Below the pieces are notes generated by a model. The model was not told where the DNA came from, ran no database searches, and saw nothing but the letters and a program-made list of their open reading frames with translations. Positions 1-8,423 of a DNA stretch of 48,395 bases are shown in pieces. This DNA comes from Prevotella sp. (GTDB taxonomy: Bacteria; Bacteroidota; Bacteroidia; Bacteroidales; Bacteroidaceae): positions 1 to 48,395 of the forward strand of contig JALETQ010000063.1 in assembly GCA_022781445.1 (NCBI GenBank). The letters are read 5' to 3'. Positions within the stretch are counted from its first letter, which is position 1. Each line of letters starts with the position of its first letter. A program made the translations under genes and the position numbers.

Positions 1-1194
1 ATGAGTAATCGAATATATCTGTGCCTTGCTCACATGAGCGGCAATGAGATGAAGTATATACAAGAGGCATTCGACACCAATTGGGTGGTTCCTTTGGGAC
101 CTAATGTCAATGCCTTCGAAGATGATTTGAAGAAGTTTGTGACCGGAGATTCCGGCCACAGTCCCATCGAAAGAGTTGCGGAGAAAGAGGTCGTGGCTTT
201 GTCTGCCGGTACTGCGGCGATTCATTTGGCATTGGTTCAGTTGGGCGTCAAGCCCGGCGATGAGGTGATTTGTCAATCGTTTACCTTTGCAGCATCGTGC
301 AATCCCATCGTTTATCAAGGTGCGACCCCGGTATTCATAGATTCCGAAAAGGATACTTGGAACATGGATCCGGAATTGCTCGAGCATGCCATTCAGGACC
401 GTATCAAAACAACAGGCAAGAAACCGAAAGCCATCATTCCGGTTTACTTATATGGCATGCCGGCCAAGATTGATGAAATCATGGCTGTAGCAAGAAAATA
501 TGACATTCCTGTTGTGGAAGATGCTGCCGAAGGTTTTGGCTCCCGGTACAAAGGGCAGACCTGCGGGACTTTTGGCGATTTCGGTGTCATGAGTTTCAAC
601 GGTAATAAGATGATAACCACTTCTGGCGGCGGAGCCTTGATTTGTCCGAATGCCGAAGTGAAACAGAAAATCATGTTCTATGCCACACAAGCCCGCGAAG
701 ATGCACCTTACTATCTGCACGAAGAGATAGGCTACAACTATCGGATGAGTAATATTTGTGCCGGTATCGGTAGAGGACAGATGACCATCGTGGATGAACA
801 TATAGCACACCACCAGCATTTGGCAAAACTATATGCAGACTTGTTGCATGATGTTGAAGGCATTGACATTCATCTTGCCCCGTCTTCGGATATGGAATCC
901 AATTACTGGTTGAACACCGTTACTTTCGAACGCGATGATTGGCAAGAGAAAAATGGCGAACTGCTTGCCATCGTCGAAAAAGTCAGGATAGAATTGGATA
1001 AGGCCGGCGTAGAATCAAGACCTTTGTGGAAACCCATGCACACACAACCAGTTTATCATGACGCTCCGAGATATGTGAACGGCATTAGCGAAAACATTTT
1101 CTCGAAAGGACTTTGTTTGCCATCCGGTCCATGTGTTTCCGATGACGATGTGGAACGTATCGCCGATATCATTCGGTGCGCCACCGCCCGATAA
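1..1194 (+). CDS. DegT/DnrJ/EryC1/StrS family PLP-dependent sugar aminotransferase
   Basis: 397 aa, the usual length for the family, starting at the first base of the window. The fold-type I aminotransferase landmarks are visible: a PLP phosphate-binding region ALSAGTAAIHLAL near residues 66-78, the ring-stacking aspartate in VVEDAAEGFGS (Asp174), and the Schiff-base lysine in SFNGNKMITTSGGG (Lys203). Members transfer an amino group, usually from glutamate, to a 4-keto nucleotide sugar, as PglE and PseC do. The next gene encodes a membrane NDP-sugar 4,6-dehydratase that would supply such a 4-keto substrate, so the pair probably makes an amino-dideoxy sugar for surface glycans (inference). The exact sugar cannot be read from sequence. 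The family call is firm; the upstream part of the locus lies outside the window. Confidence 0.93.
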   Translation: MSNRIYLCLAHMSGNEMKYIQEAFDTNWVVPLGPNVNAFEDDLKKFVTGDSGHSPIERVAEKEVVALSAGTAAIHLALVQLGVKPGDEVICQSFTFAASCNPIVYQGATPVFIDSEKDTWNMDPELLEHAIQDRIKTTGKKPKAIIPVYLYGMPAKIDEIMAVARKYDIPVVEDAAEGFGSRYKGQTCGTFGDFGVMSFNGNKMITTSGGGALICPNAEVKQKIMFYATQAREDAPYYLHEEIGYNYRMSNICAGIGRGQMTIVDEHIAHHQHLAKLYADLLHDVEGIDIHLAPSSDMESNYWLNTVTFERDDWQEKNGELLAIVEKVRIELDKAGVESRPLWKPMHTQPVYHDAPRYVNGISENIFSKGLCLPSGPCVSDDDVERIADIIRCATAR

Positions 1195-1300
1195 ATTTTA
1201 CCGAAAGTTTGAGAATAGGGTAGGGTATCATTGATTCTACCGACCTTATGGTGATATATCATCATTTATATTAAGCGACATATAGTAAAAGTGTTAGCTC

Positions 1301-3220
1301 ATGAATTTCTGGAATAAACTTACTCATTGGTATTTCTCCAAGAACGCACTACCTTATTGGGCTGTGTTGTTGTTAGACAGTTTCATCTGTTACTTCTCCG
1401 GAATCTTTGTCTTTTGGCTCTATTACCGGGGTGCCGTTACCTTGGGCAATCTTGAGATATTGTCAAGGACCATCCTGTTATACATGGCCTTCAATTTGAT
1501 AGGATTCAAGGTTTTCAGGACTTATTCCGGAGTCATCAGATATTCTTCGTTCCGCGACTTGGTCAGGGTAGGGTGCGCCATGACGTTATCATGTATTTTA
1601 GCATTGATTGCACACTATCCCATATATCATATGGATATCAGTTTCGTTCGATTGCAAGGACGCCAAATCATAGCCATGTATGTCATTGCAACCATCATCA
1701 TGTGGGCTGTCCGCATTCTCGTTAAGATGATTTATGAGGTGTCATTCGAAACCAATAATGGTGCTAATACGTTTATCTATGGTGTGAAAGATGGCGGTAT
1801 CGGCATAGCGAAACACATCAACAACGAAACACCTACAAGGTTCAAGCTGAAAGGATTTATCAGTAATACCGATAATTTCCGAAACCATCTTCTCATGGGT
1901 GTAGAGGTCTATCAGGTAAATGATTCGCTGAGAGACATCATACATCAGTATAAGATTAAGTCTGTGCTGGTGTCGCCCATGCAAAATAAAGCCTTCAGAG
2001 CTGATGAACATCTGCAAGACATGCTGATAGAGGAGGGAGTCAAAATCTTTATGTATGCCGAAACGCATGAGTGGAAGCCGGGCGATATGCTGTCTGTCGA
2101 CGCATTGAAGGAGATCAAGGTTGAAGACCTGTTGCCCCGTAATGAAATCGAGGTAGACATGAAGAGCGTGGGGGCGTTGTTGAAGGGAAAAAGAATCCTC
2201 ATTACCGGTTCGGCCGGTTCTATCGGCAATGAAATCCTGAAACAAGTTTCCGATTATCATCCTGCCGAACTGGTTTTGATAGATATTGCCGAAACACCGC
2301 AAAACGATGTCAAGCTCATGATGAAGGAGCGTTGGCCCGACATCAAGACAAATATCGTTGTAGGTTCCATAGCCAACCGGAAGCGCATGGAGAACATCTT
2401 TGCTTCTTTCCGCCCTGATTATGTATTCCATGCAGCTGCCTATAAGCATGTACCCATGATGGAAGAAAATCCCAGCGAGAGTATTCAGAACAACATTTAT
2501 GGAACGAAAGTGATCGCCGACCTGAGTGTCGAGTATGGTGTCAAGAAGTTTGTGATGCTGTCCACCGACAAGGCTGTCAATCCGACCAATGTCATGGGAT
2601 GTTCGAAGCGTATCTGTGAAATCTATGTGCAGTCGCTCAACAATGCTGCTCAAAACCGGTCCGAATCGGGAATAACCACTCAGTTTGTGACGACCCGCTT
2701 CGGCAATGTGTTGGGTTCAAACGGTTCGGTCATTCCTTTGTTCGAGCGGCAGATCAAGGCCGGTGGTCCTGTCACCATCACAGACCCCAACATCATTCGC
2801 TTCTTCATGCTCATTCCAGAGGCATGCAAACTGGTGTTGGAGGCCGGAACACATGGAAAGGGCGGCGAAATATTCGTGTTCGACATGGGTAAACCTGTGA
2901 AGATTGACAGCCTTGCCAGAAGAATGATCAAATTGAGTGGGGCAAAGAACATTGAAATCAAGTATTCAGGTTTGCGCCCCGGTGAGAAATTATATGAAGA
3001 GGTCTTGTCGAACGATGAAAACACAAAGCCGAGTTTTCACGATAAAATCAGGATAGCCTGTGTTCGAGAATACGACTATCGGCTTGTCTGCAAAGATATC
3101 GACGAGTTGATTTCCATTGCCGATACCTTTGATGAGATGGCAATTGTGAAGAAAATGAAAGAAATCGTACCCGAATATGTATCCAACAATTCTGTGTTCT
3201 CCCGACTTGATAAAAAGTGA
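1301..3220 (+). CDS. Membrane nucleoside-diphosphate-sugar 4,6-dehydratase (CapD/PglF/FlaA1-like)
   Basis: 639 aa. Four hydrophobic segments occupy roughly residues 17-140, followed by a CoA-binding-like Rossmann domain (about 150-290) and a C-terminal extended SDR catalytic domain. The SDR glycine motif TGSAGSIGNE begins near residue 302. The sequence STDKAVNPTNVMG near 421-433 carries the lysine at the position where PglF-type enzymes use Lys in place of the usual YxxxK tyrosine. YKHVPMME near 384 is also typical. PglF-like enzymes convert UDP-GlcNAc to the 4-keto-6-deoxy sugar at the membrane; the aminotransferase just upstream would act on that product. The start is the first ATG in frame after a 106-bp gap. 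The substrate is inferred from the family and neighbour. Confidence 0.93.
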   Translation: MNFWNKLTHWYFSKNALPYWAVLLLDSFICYFSGIFVFWLYYRGAVTLGNLEILSRTILLYMAFNLIGFKVFRTYSGVIRYSSFRDLVRVGCAMTLSCILALIAHYPIYHMDISFVRLQGRQIIAMYVIATIIMWAVRILVKMIYEVSFETNNGANTFIYGVKDGGIGIAKHINNETPTRFKLKGFISNTDNFRNHLLMGVEVYQVNDSLRDIIHQYKIKSVLVSPMQNKAFRADEHLQDMLIEEGVKIFMYAETHEWKPGDMLSVDALKEIKVEDLLPRNEIEVDMKSVGALLKGKRILITGSAGSIGNEILKQVSDYHPAELVLIDIAETPQNDVKLMMKERWPDIKTNIVVGSIANRKRMENIFASFRPDYVFHAAAYKHVPMMEENPSESIQNNIYGTKVIADLSVEYGVKKFVMLSTDKAVNPTNVMGCSKRICEIYVQSLNNAAQNRSESGITTQFVTTRFGNVLGSNGSVIPLFERQIKAGGPVTITDPNIIRFFMLIPEACKLVLEAGTHGKGGEIFVFDMGKPVKIDSLARRMIKLSGAKNIEIKYSGLRPGEKLYEEVLSNDENTKPSFHDKIRIACVREYDYRLVCKDIDELISIADTFDEMAIVKKMKEIVPEYVSNNSVFSRLDKK

Positions 3221-3267
3221 CGGACACCTGTCCTTTTCCATATATCCATATATCATTCGATAGCGAT

Positions 3268-4383
3268 ATGAACGACAAGGAATTGCTTTTTTCATTGGTT
3301 CGTTCTTCAATTTGGGGAGGGAAGCCCGACATTGACGAAATTCCCCAAGATCTCATCAAGCCTTTGTTACTGCTTGCCCAAAAGCAAACCGTAAAAGGAC
3401 TGGTTGCTGAGGCTTTGATGAGAAGCGGCATACGGTTGTATCGTGAAGATGCTTACAACGTATTCAATTTTCACCGTGAACTATCTCGCACCAACTTTCG
3501 TATGTTCGAGATGGTGAAAGCTCTTTGCAGACTGCTTGAATCTCATGGTATCAGATTTTGTGTGGTAAAAGGACAGACCATTTCCGCATTGTATCGCGTA
3601 TGTGACATGAGAACTCCCGGTGATATCGACTTCTACTGTGATGCAAGTAGCTTCGAGCAAGCAAAGCATATCCTACAGGAACAATGGCAGGTGGAATTTG
3701 AGGAAGAAGACGAAGATGGTGAGCAACATCTTGCTTTCACATATCAAGGGGTACTGTTTGAGATGCACTATCGACTGATGCACTTTGCAAGTGCTTCCAA
3801 TCAGAAAATATTCGACGATTATCTTCATTCCATTCCGTATCATCACCTCCTGATTGATGATGTAAGAGTCCCGACACTCTCGCCCGAACTGAATGTGGTT
3901 TATACTTTTCTGCATCTCTATCATCATTTGGTCGAAATGGGAGTTGCATTACGCCAGTTTTGCGATGTTGCCATTCTTTTGAATCATTATCAGCTCAATA
4001 CGGCCATACTGAAAGAAATGCTTGCCCGTTTGGGGTTTCTGAGAGCGTTCACCGCCGTGGGTACCATCCTTGTAGATCACCTCGGGCTTCCCGAACGACA
4101 ATTCCCTTTCCCGATAACAAAGAAAGATAGGCACTATTCCCGCCTCATTCTTGATATTGTTTTCAAACATGGTAATTTCGGGAAATATAATCGTAAATAT
4201 GCTTCACGCAGTGGCGTGGCATATTATTTTGAATCTTTCTTTATCAAGCTTTCTCATTATAGAAAGTTGTTTTCCTTATCATCCAAAGAGAATAAAGCTG
4301 TATTGTTTTATTCTATTCCCCGCAAGATCAAACTTTCATTTCAACGCCTTCAGAAATCATCGTCTGTCTTCGATAAAGCTTAA
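3268..4383 (+). CDS. Nucleotidyltransferase family protein (PF14907-type)
   Basis: 371 aa from the ATG at 3268. An in-frame GTG at 3217, overlapping the stop of the previous gene, would add 17 residues; I prefer the ATG because the added stretch looks non-conserved. The core motif VVKGQTISALYRVCDMRTPGDIDFYCD has the KG...LY...R..GDID pattern of the uncharacterised nucleotidyltransferase family PF14907, whose DxD-like acidic pair would bind metal. The family is common in Bacteroidetes glycan and capsule loci, and this copy follows two sugar-nucleotide genes, so a role in glycan assembly is plausible but unproven. The stop codon lies inside a dispersed repeat that starts about 4378, so the C-terminus may have been set by that insertion. 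Confidence 0.8.
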   Translation: MNDKELLFSLVRSSIWGGKPDIDEIPQDLIKPLLLLAQKQTVKGLVAEALMRSGIRLYREDAYNVFNFHRELSRTNFRMFEMVKALCRLLESHGIRFCVVKGQTISALYRVCDMRTPGDIDFYCDASSFEQAKHILQEQWQVEFEEEDEDGEQHLAFTYQGVLFEMHYRLMHFASASNQKIFDDYLHSIPYHHLLIDDVRVPTLSPELNVVYTFLHLYHHLVEMGVALRQFCDVAILLNHYQLNTAILKEMLARLGFLRAFTAVGTILVDHLGLPERQFPFPITKKDRHYSRLILDIVFKHGNFGKYNRKYASRSGVAYYFESFFIKLSHYRKLFSLSSKENKAVLFYSIPRKIKLSFQRLQKSSSVFDKA

Positions 4384-4430
4384 AACCCAAATCGGTCATT
4401 AGAACGTTTGGTTATACATTTCATGTCGTT
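4378..4430. repeat. Dispersed intergenic repeat, copy 1 (AATCGGTCAT element)
   Basis: About 53 bp that align with 42609-42660: both begin GCTTAAA, then CCC(A/G)AATCGGTCAT, then AGA/AGAG, a GTTTG core, and a CATTTCA-TGTCG tail. Roughly three quarters of the positions match by eye. This copy overlaps the stop codon of the PF14907 gene. It has no coding potential and no recognised family name. Two copies show it is repeated; whether it is mobile or regulatory is unknown. Confidence 0.55.
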
Positions 4431-4542
4431 CGTATCACTTTCCGTCCGATTTCGTCTGCACGATTATCAAACGAAACCGACTCAGAATCTAAGGGTAGGA
4501 TTTTCCGTGAAAAGGCAGGAATTAAAACCCAAAAGTTCATGT

Positions 4543-4815
4543 TTGGTAGTGTCCTAAAAAGTGTGTAAGTTATCTTTCTTTTTTCTCTATTGTTGTTTCT
4601 CTTTTCTCTTTGTCCCATCTTTTAAAGAGATGTATTTTTCTACTATATGTTGTATTTGTTTCCTCCATTGCCACAGCCGCCAATAGAAAGACAACAGCCT
4701 GTGGTGATGGCATTGCTGCTCTCATCCTTATCGTTCTTTTGTACTTTCTATTGAGTCTTTCAATCCAATTGGTAGTATATATGCACCTTTGCACTTCTAT
4801 AGGGAAGTCCATATA
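4543..4815. repeat. IS256-family end, copy 1 (nearly identical to 34103-34374)
   Basis: Starting at TTGGTAGTGTCCTAAAAAGT, about 273 bp match 34103-34374 almost base for base. The outermost bases are probably the terminal inverted repeat of the element next to the 3' end of the transposase, which is read on the minus strand. Visible differences are a few substitutions and one base missing in the second copy near 34181. Sequences outside the shared block differ, so these are two independent insertions of the same end or scars derived from them. The opposite terminal repeat was not found here. Confidence 0.8.
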
Positions 4816-5185
4816 TGTAAAGAAGGCGGTGTTGCGATGATTCTTATACTTTCGGAGTCCGGGATATTTCCTTTCCCCTTTTGCGACAAAGTTAAGCAAT
4901 TGTTCGTATCCATGCAAGGAATTCATCTTTTGGTCTTCTATGGCAAAGACTTCAGATAACTCCTCTTGGACAAAAGGCTTGTCCTTTTGGGATACACTGT
5001 TGAGTATTTGTCGCTTGACATGTGCCACACAAAATTGATGTGCAGCACATGGAAAAGCCGCACAAACAGAAAATGAAAGGTAGGAGTTTATAGAATCTAC
5101 CGTTAAATCTTTGGACGAGAAAAATTTTATTTCTAGGTAATGATTCTGTAAAGCGGATGACGATTCGGATTTTGCACAACATCAT
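4570..5185 (-). pseudogene. IS256-family transposase, C-terminal remnant
   Basis: The ATG-started part (4570-5028, 152 aa) is preceded in the same frame by about 50 more codons reading ...FFSSKDLTVDSINSYLS...CAAHQFCVAHVKR, which match the middle of IS256-family (Mutator-like) transposases. The C-terminal hallmark YTTNWIERLNRKYKR holds the glutamate region of the DDE active site. Full transposases have about 400 residues, so roughly half is missing; the frame is closed by a stop near 5195, and the catalytic-Asp region is altered (SSKDLT where DGLTG is usual). The element is therefore dead. Base composition is more A+T-rich than the neighbouring genes. It lies between the glycan locus and a truncated outer-membrane gene. 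Confidence 0.85.
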
Positions 5186-5303
5186 ATGTCGACAATGGGG
5201 TGCAAACTCCACAAAGTAAAGATGTGTACATCAGAACAAGTGGCAATAGTGTTCGTGACGCAAATCCAGCTATAGTTAATGAAAAATATAAATTAAGTGC
5301 AAG

Positions 5304-5600
5304 ATGAAACAGATATTGGTTTTATTATTTCTTATCCTCCCTCTCTGTGGCCAGGCGCAGAGCGACAATTATCATGGTATAGTGATCGATAAAGATACGA
5401 GAGAGAACATTCCCTACGCGAATGTGCAACCCCTGGCAAAGAAGGATTCCGCCGTAATCGGAGGTTGTTCAACCGACAGCCTCGGGAAATCCGTCATCCC
5501 AAAAGCTTTTACCAATGAAGTGCTGAAAGTGAGCTGCATGGGATACAAGGCGCAGTATGTGCATCCGTCTGAAACTATGATAAAAAGACCATTTGGATGA
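5304..5600 (+). pseudogene. Truncated outer-membrane protein gene (signal peptide plus CarboxypepD_reg-like domain)
   Basis: 98 aa. A clear signal peptide (MKQILVLLFLILPLCGQAQ) is followed by GIVIDKDTRENIPYANVQ and LKVSCMGYKAQYV, the start of a carboxypeptidase-regulatory-like beta-sandwich domain. In Bacteroidetes this normally stands at the N-terminus of large TonB-dependent or outer-membrane beta-barrel proteins of 700-1000 aa. Here the frame stops shortly after the domain and no barrel follows in any frame, so the gene is a 3'-truncated remnant. It sits beside an IS256-family remnant, which suggests a rearrangement removed the rest. A tiny secreted protein is an alternative, but the domain alone has no known independent role. 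Confidence 0.7.
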
Positions 5601-5663
5601 TGAAACCTCGATAAATAGACACCTCGTTATTTACTTTGCTGAAAGTCTTATAATGACTTTACA

Positions 5664-5729
5664 GAAGGACAGGTTTTGCAAGATAAAAGGGCAAGTATCG
5701 TGAGGTAAAAGGGCAAGTTTTGATGACTA
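5664..5729 (+). repeat. 22-bp-period repeat array, locus 1 (three AAAGGGCAAG boxes)
   Basis: Three contiguous 22-bp units at 5664-5685, 5686-5707 and 5708-5729. Units 2 and 3 share AAAGGGCAAGT exactly; unit 1 is degenerate (GAAGGACAGGT). The other half of each unit varies. A second array with the same core and spacing lies at 17588-17672 on the minus strand. It sits in the otherwise gene-free 5601-6059 stretch between the truncated gene and ksgA. An inverted repeat, AAAGTC/GACTTT at 5642-5660, is immediately upstream. Function unknown; a 22-bp spacing (two helical turns) would suit cooperative protein binding. Confidence 0.65.
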
Positions 5730-5888
5730 ATTGATTTTCAGTGACATATTCTTTCCTTTTTCGGTTTGTTATGATCTTTCTGCTCTTGCCTGTTCCGAAT
5801 GTCTTCATGAAGAATGATCGCCAAATTATCTTGAGGTGGTTTGTGCCAAAATAGCATGAGGGGTAGGGCGTATCATGGAATTTTTTCT

Positions 5889-5896
5889 TAACTTTG
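5889..5896 (+). promoter_or_regulatory. Candidate -7 promoter element (TAACTTTG) upstream of ksgA
   Basis: TAACTTTG matches the Bacteroidetes -7 consensus TAnnTTTG, but no TTTG lies 19-20 nt upstream, and the ksgA start is about 160 bp away. The 10-mer CTTTGCATAA recurs at 5892 and 5958, with similar GCAC-CTCGG / GCACTCGG stretches between. The rest of 5730-6059 shows no gene. Confidence 0.4.
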
Positions 5897-6059
5897 CATA
5901 AGAAAGTCTGCACCTCGGCAATTTCAAACCAGTTTGATTGCACTCGGTTTGGTCTTTCTTTGCATAAATAGTTGACGGACGGTGTCGGAAAGCCCATGCG
6001 AAGGACAGGAACAATTCTTTCTTTCAAGTGAGCAAGAATAAAGAAATGAAAGGTAAAAC

Positions 6060-6881
6060 ATGAAACAAGTAAGACCGAAAAAGAATCTCGGACAGCATTT
6101 TCTCACCGATTTGAATATTGCAAGCCGTATCGCCGATACGGTGGACAGTTGTGCCGATATTCCCATTCTTGAGATAGGGCCGGGTATGGGCGTGCTCACG
6201 CAATTCTTAGTGAAGAAGAACCGTGCTTTCAAAGCCGTCGAAATTGACTCAGAATCGGTTAAATATCTCATGCAGCATTTCCCGGAACTGAAGACTAATA
6301 TCATCGGGAGCGACTTCCTTCGTATGAATCTCGCAGACGTATTCGGCGGGAAGCCGTTTGTGCTGACCGGAAATTATCCCTACGACATCTCTTCGCAGAT
6401 TTTCTTCAAGATGCTTGACTACAAGCATCTCATCCCGTGCTGCACCGGAATGATCCAACATGAGGTGGCTCAGCGTATCGCCGCTTTGCCCGGCAGCAAG
6501 TCTTACGGCATCCTCTCGGTGCTGATACAGGCATGGTATGACGTGGAATATCTCTTCATGGTCGACGAAACGGTATTCAATCCGCCTCCCAAGGTGAAGA
6601 GTGCCGTCATCAGAATGACGCGCAACAAGGTGGCTCAACTGGCGTGCAATGAACAACTGTTCAGACGTGTTGTCAAAACGGTGTTCAACCAACGTCGGAA
6701 AATGTTGCGTGTCAGCATCAGGCAACTGTATGACGGAAAGGTACCACCCGCCGATTTCCTTACCGCCGACATCATGACCAAGCGACCCGAACAGCTGTCG
6801 ATCGATGATTTCGTCGATTTAACCAACCTTGTGGAGAAAGCTCTCTTCACAGAGCATACTCCGGTTACCGACAAGGCTTGA
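6060..6881 (+). CDS. rsmA (ksgA): 16S rRNA (adenine(1518)-N(6)/adenine(1519)-N(6))-dimethyltransferase
   Basis: 273 aa, standard length. It dimethylates two adjacent adenines in the 3'-terminal helix of 16S rRNA, a late 30S maturation checkpoint. Visible motifs are the N-terminal KKNLGQHFL typical of KsgA, the SAM-binding ILEIGPGMGVLTQFL (residues ~37-51), and the catalytic motif IV variant GNYPYDISSQIF, where NYPY replaces NLPY. The C-terminal FNQRRKMLR is also diagnostic. The gene stands alone on the plus strand and converges on the nuclease gene with a 17-bp gap. The start ATG is preceded by AAAGGTAAAAC, a weak purine-rich site. Confidence 0.97.
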   Translation: MKQVRPKKNLGQHFLTDLNIASRIADTVDSCADIPILEIGPGMGVLTQFLVKKNRAFKAVEIDSESVKYLMQHFPELKTNIIGSDFLRMNLADVFGGKPFVLTGNYPYDISSQIFFKMLDYKHLIPCCTGMIQHEVAQRIAALPGSKSYGILSVLIQAWYDVEYLFMVDETVFNPPPKVKSAVIRMTRNKVAQLACNEQLFRRVVKTVFNQRRKMLRVSIRQLYDGKVPPADFLTADIMTKRPEQLSIDDFVDLTNLVEKALFTEHTPVTDKA

Positions 6882-6898
6882 TTTTACGTGTTTCTTTT

Positions 6899-7771
6899 TT
6901 ATCGCCAATCGTTCAGGTTGGCATTGTTCTCGATTCGTTTTTTGACTTCGTCCGGCAGCTTGGGAAAGAATTTGAAGCCCGTGAGCCTTTCAGCCTCCTT
7001 GAGCGAATTGACGTAATCCCTTTTGGGGCGGTTGCCCTCTTTATTGCGACAGATGAAAGCAATGGCTGCCGGTGTGGGATTCAGGCGAAGCACCACTTTG
7101 AAGAAAGCATCGGGAACAGTGACTTTGTTTCGACCGATGCGTGAATTGTTGTTCTTGAAAACAAGCGGTCCTGACACAATATAAACATCTTGGTAGGCTT
7201 TTGCCCATTGCCGGCATTGTATCTCGAGTTCGTTCCAGTCGCCGGCATTGAGTCCGTGGTTTTGCGGGCAGATGTTCGTGAACAAAAACGACTCCCTCTG
7301 TGCTTCGGCATCCCAACGGTTGTCGGCCGACGGACAAAGGTGTCCGCGGTCATAGCCCGAATTGTAGTAATCGGAATCGGTTGCCCGGGGCATGGGCACA
7401 TCGGTGTCTTCCTGAAAGGGGATGCCTTTGCGGGTGTGCCTGCCTTCGGTGTGTGCGGCAGAGAGATGCCACGCCACCCAGTTGGGTATCTTCCACTCGC
7501 GATTATAAGAAACGGTGTAGCCCGTGCGATAAAGAATCTGTTCGGGAATGGAAGGAGAAGTGGCGGGGATCTCCAATCCGTCGGCAGCAGCTGTCCGGTT
7601 CGACGGTTTACTTTCTTCCGTCTCGTCCGGTGCGGCCGCTTCTGTCGTTTGTTCAACGGCAGGGCGTCGTTCATGGTAACCGATGAGCGGTTTGTCGCCT
7701 TTACCGATCTTGCAGCCGGAGAAAGTAAGGGCGGTAAACAAGGCGAGCAATAAATGTGCTTTCGATTTCAT
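6899..7771 (-). CDS. Secreted DNA/RNA non-specific endonuclease (NUC family lipoprotein)
   Basis: 290 aa from the ATG at 7771; upstream in-frame ATGs at 7777 and 7792 are possible, but MKSKAHLLLALFTALTFSGC reads as a lipoprotein signal ending in a lipobox cysteine. A proline- and glutamate-rich linker follows. The NUC domain carries YDRGHLCPSADNR, the DRGH active-site motif with the catalytic histidine, and FLFTNICPQNHGLNAGDWNELE with the metal-binding asparagine. Such beta-beta-alpha-metal nucleases degrade DNA and RNA without sequence preference; a surface or periplasmic lipoprotein form would serve nucleic-acid scavenging (inference). It is the last gene of the minus-strand operon that starts at 11403. 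Confidence 0.93.
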   Translation of the reverse strand: MKSKAHLLLALFTALTFSGCKIGKGDKPLIGYHERRPAVEQTTEAAAPDETEESKPSNRTAAADGLEIPATSPSIPEQILYRTGYTVSYNREWKIPNWVAWHLSAAHTEGRHTRKGIPFQEDTDVPMPRATDSDYYNSGYDRGHLCPSADNRWDAEAQRESFLFTNICPQNHGLNAGDWNELEIQCRQWAKAYQDVYIVSGPLVFKNNNSRIGRNKVTVPDAFFKVVLRLNPTPAAIAFICRNKEGNRPKRDYVNSLKEAERLTGFKFFPKLPDEVKKRIENNANLNDWR

Positions 7772-7827
7772 GGGCATGATGAATGATGACATGAGAAAAA
7801 TATGTTGTCGGTGATGTCGAAACAGAT

Positions 7828-8415
7828 TTATACACCTTCGTCGTCGGGGGCTTGGTTCATCGGTTCTGCACCTTCGAGGTTTCGGTCTTTGGCAATCCTG
7901 ACGGAACCCATCCGGTTGAGTGTGACGATCATCGGGATGTGTTCGTCGCTCAACGGATCGGGCGAACCTACGCTGGCAACGAATTTCAAGTCGTCTTGCA
8001 GCGTTTCGGTATACATCAGTCCCAAGAGAATGCCGTCGTGGGTATAATCGTTTCCGAGTACGGAACGGAAGTCCTCTTTGGAGAATGTGCGTGTGAAGAA
8101 TGTCGATCCGTCCTGGCGCACGACGGCCAGCGTGATTCGGTTGTCGTAGTACTTGCTGCCCGACTCATCGGCAACGACCGGCAGACTCTTGTCGGCGGCA
8201 CGGTTGATTTTGATGGTGTAGGTAGAGCCAACCCATTGCACCTCCTTGGTGTAGACAAAGGCATCCATCTGTGCCGTGGCTTTCTTGCGCGGAGACAGTT
8301 CCACCTTCTTCTTGATGATGATATTGTTACTTTCTTCTTTCTTTCCGCATGACGACACCAACAATGCCACTGCGAGAGTTGATGCCAAAAGTGTGTATTT
8401 CCTGTTTTTCTTCAT
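7828..8415 (-). CDS. DUF4738-type lipoprotein
   Basis: 195 aa from the ATG at 8415; the open frame runs further upstream, but that part is a shadow of the next gene. MKKNRKYTLLASTLAVALLVSSC is a lipoprotein signal peptide with Cys as the lipidated residue, followed by a charged linker (KKEESNNIIIKKK). The body contains SGSKYYDNRITLAVVRQDGSTFFTRTFSKEDF, which resembles the Bacteroidales family DUF4738; the assignment is from memory of the family and is moderate. No enzymatic motif is visible. It begins 8 bp after the DUF1460 gene and is probably co-transcribed with it. Function unknown. Confidence 0.8.
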   Translation of the reverse strand: MKKNRKYTLLASTLAVALLVSSCGKKEESNNIIIKKKVELSPRKKATAQMDAFVYTKEVQWVGSTYTIKINRAADKSLPVVADESGSKYYDNRITLAVVRQDGSTFFTRTFSKEDFRSVLGNDYTHDGILLGLMYTETLQDDLKFVASVGSPDPLSDEHIPMIVTLNRMGSVRIAKDRNLEGAEPMNQAPDDEGV

Positions 8416-8423
8416 ATCGATGG

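Noticed and set aside
4610..4840. 76-codon plus-strand frame in the IS remnant (and its twin at 34121-34393)
   Set aside because: It is the antisense of the transposase C-terminus; the duplication of the frame is explained by the shared IS end.
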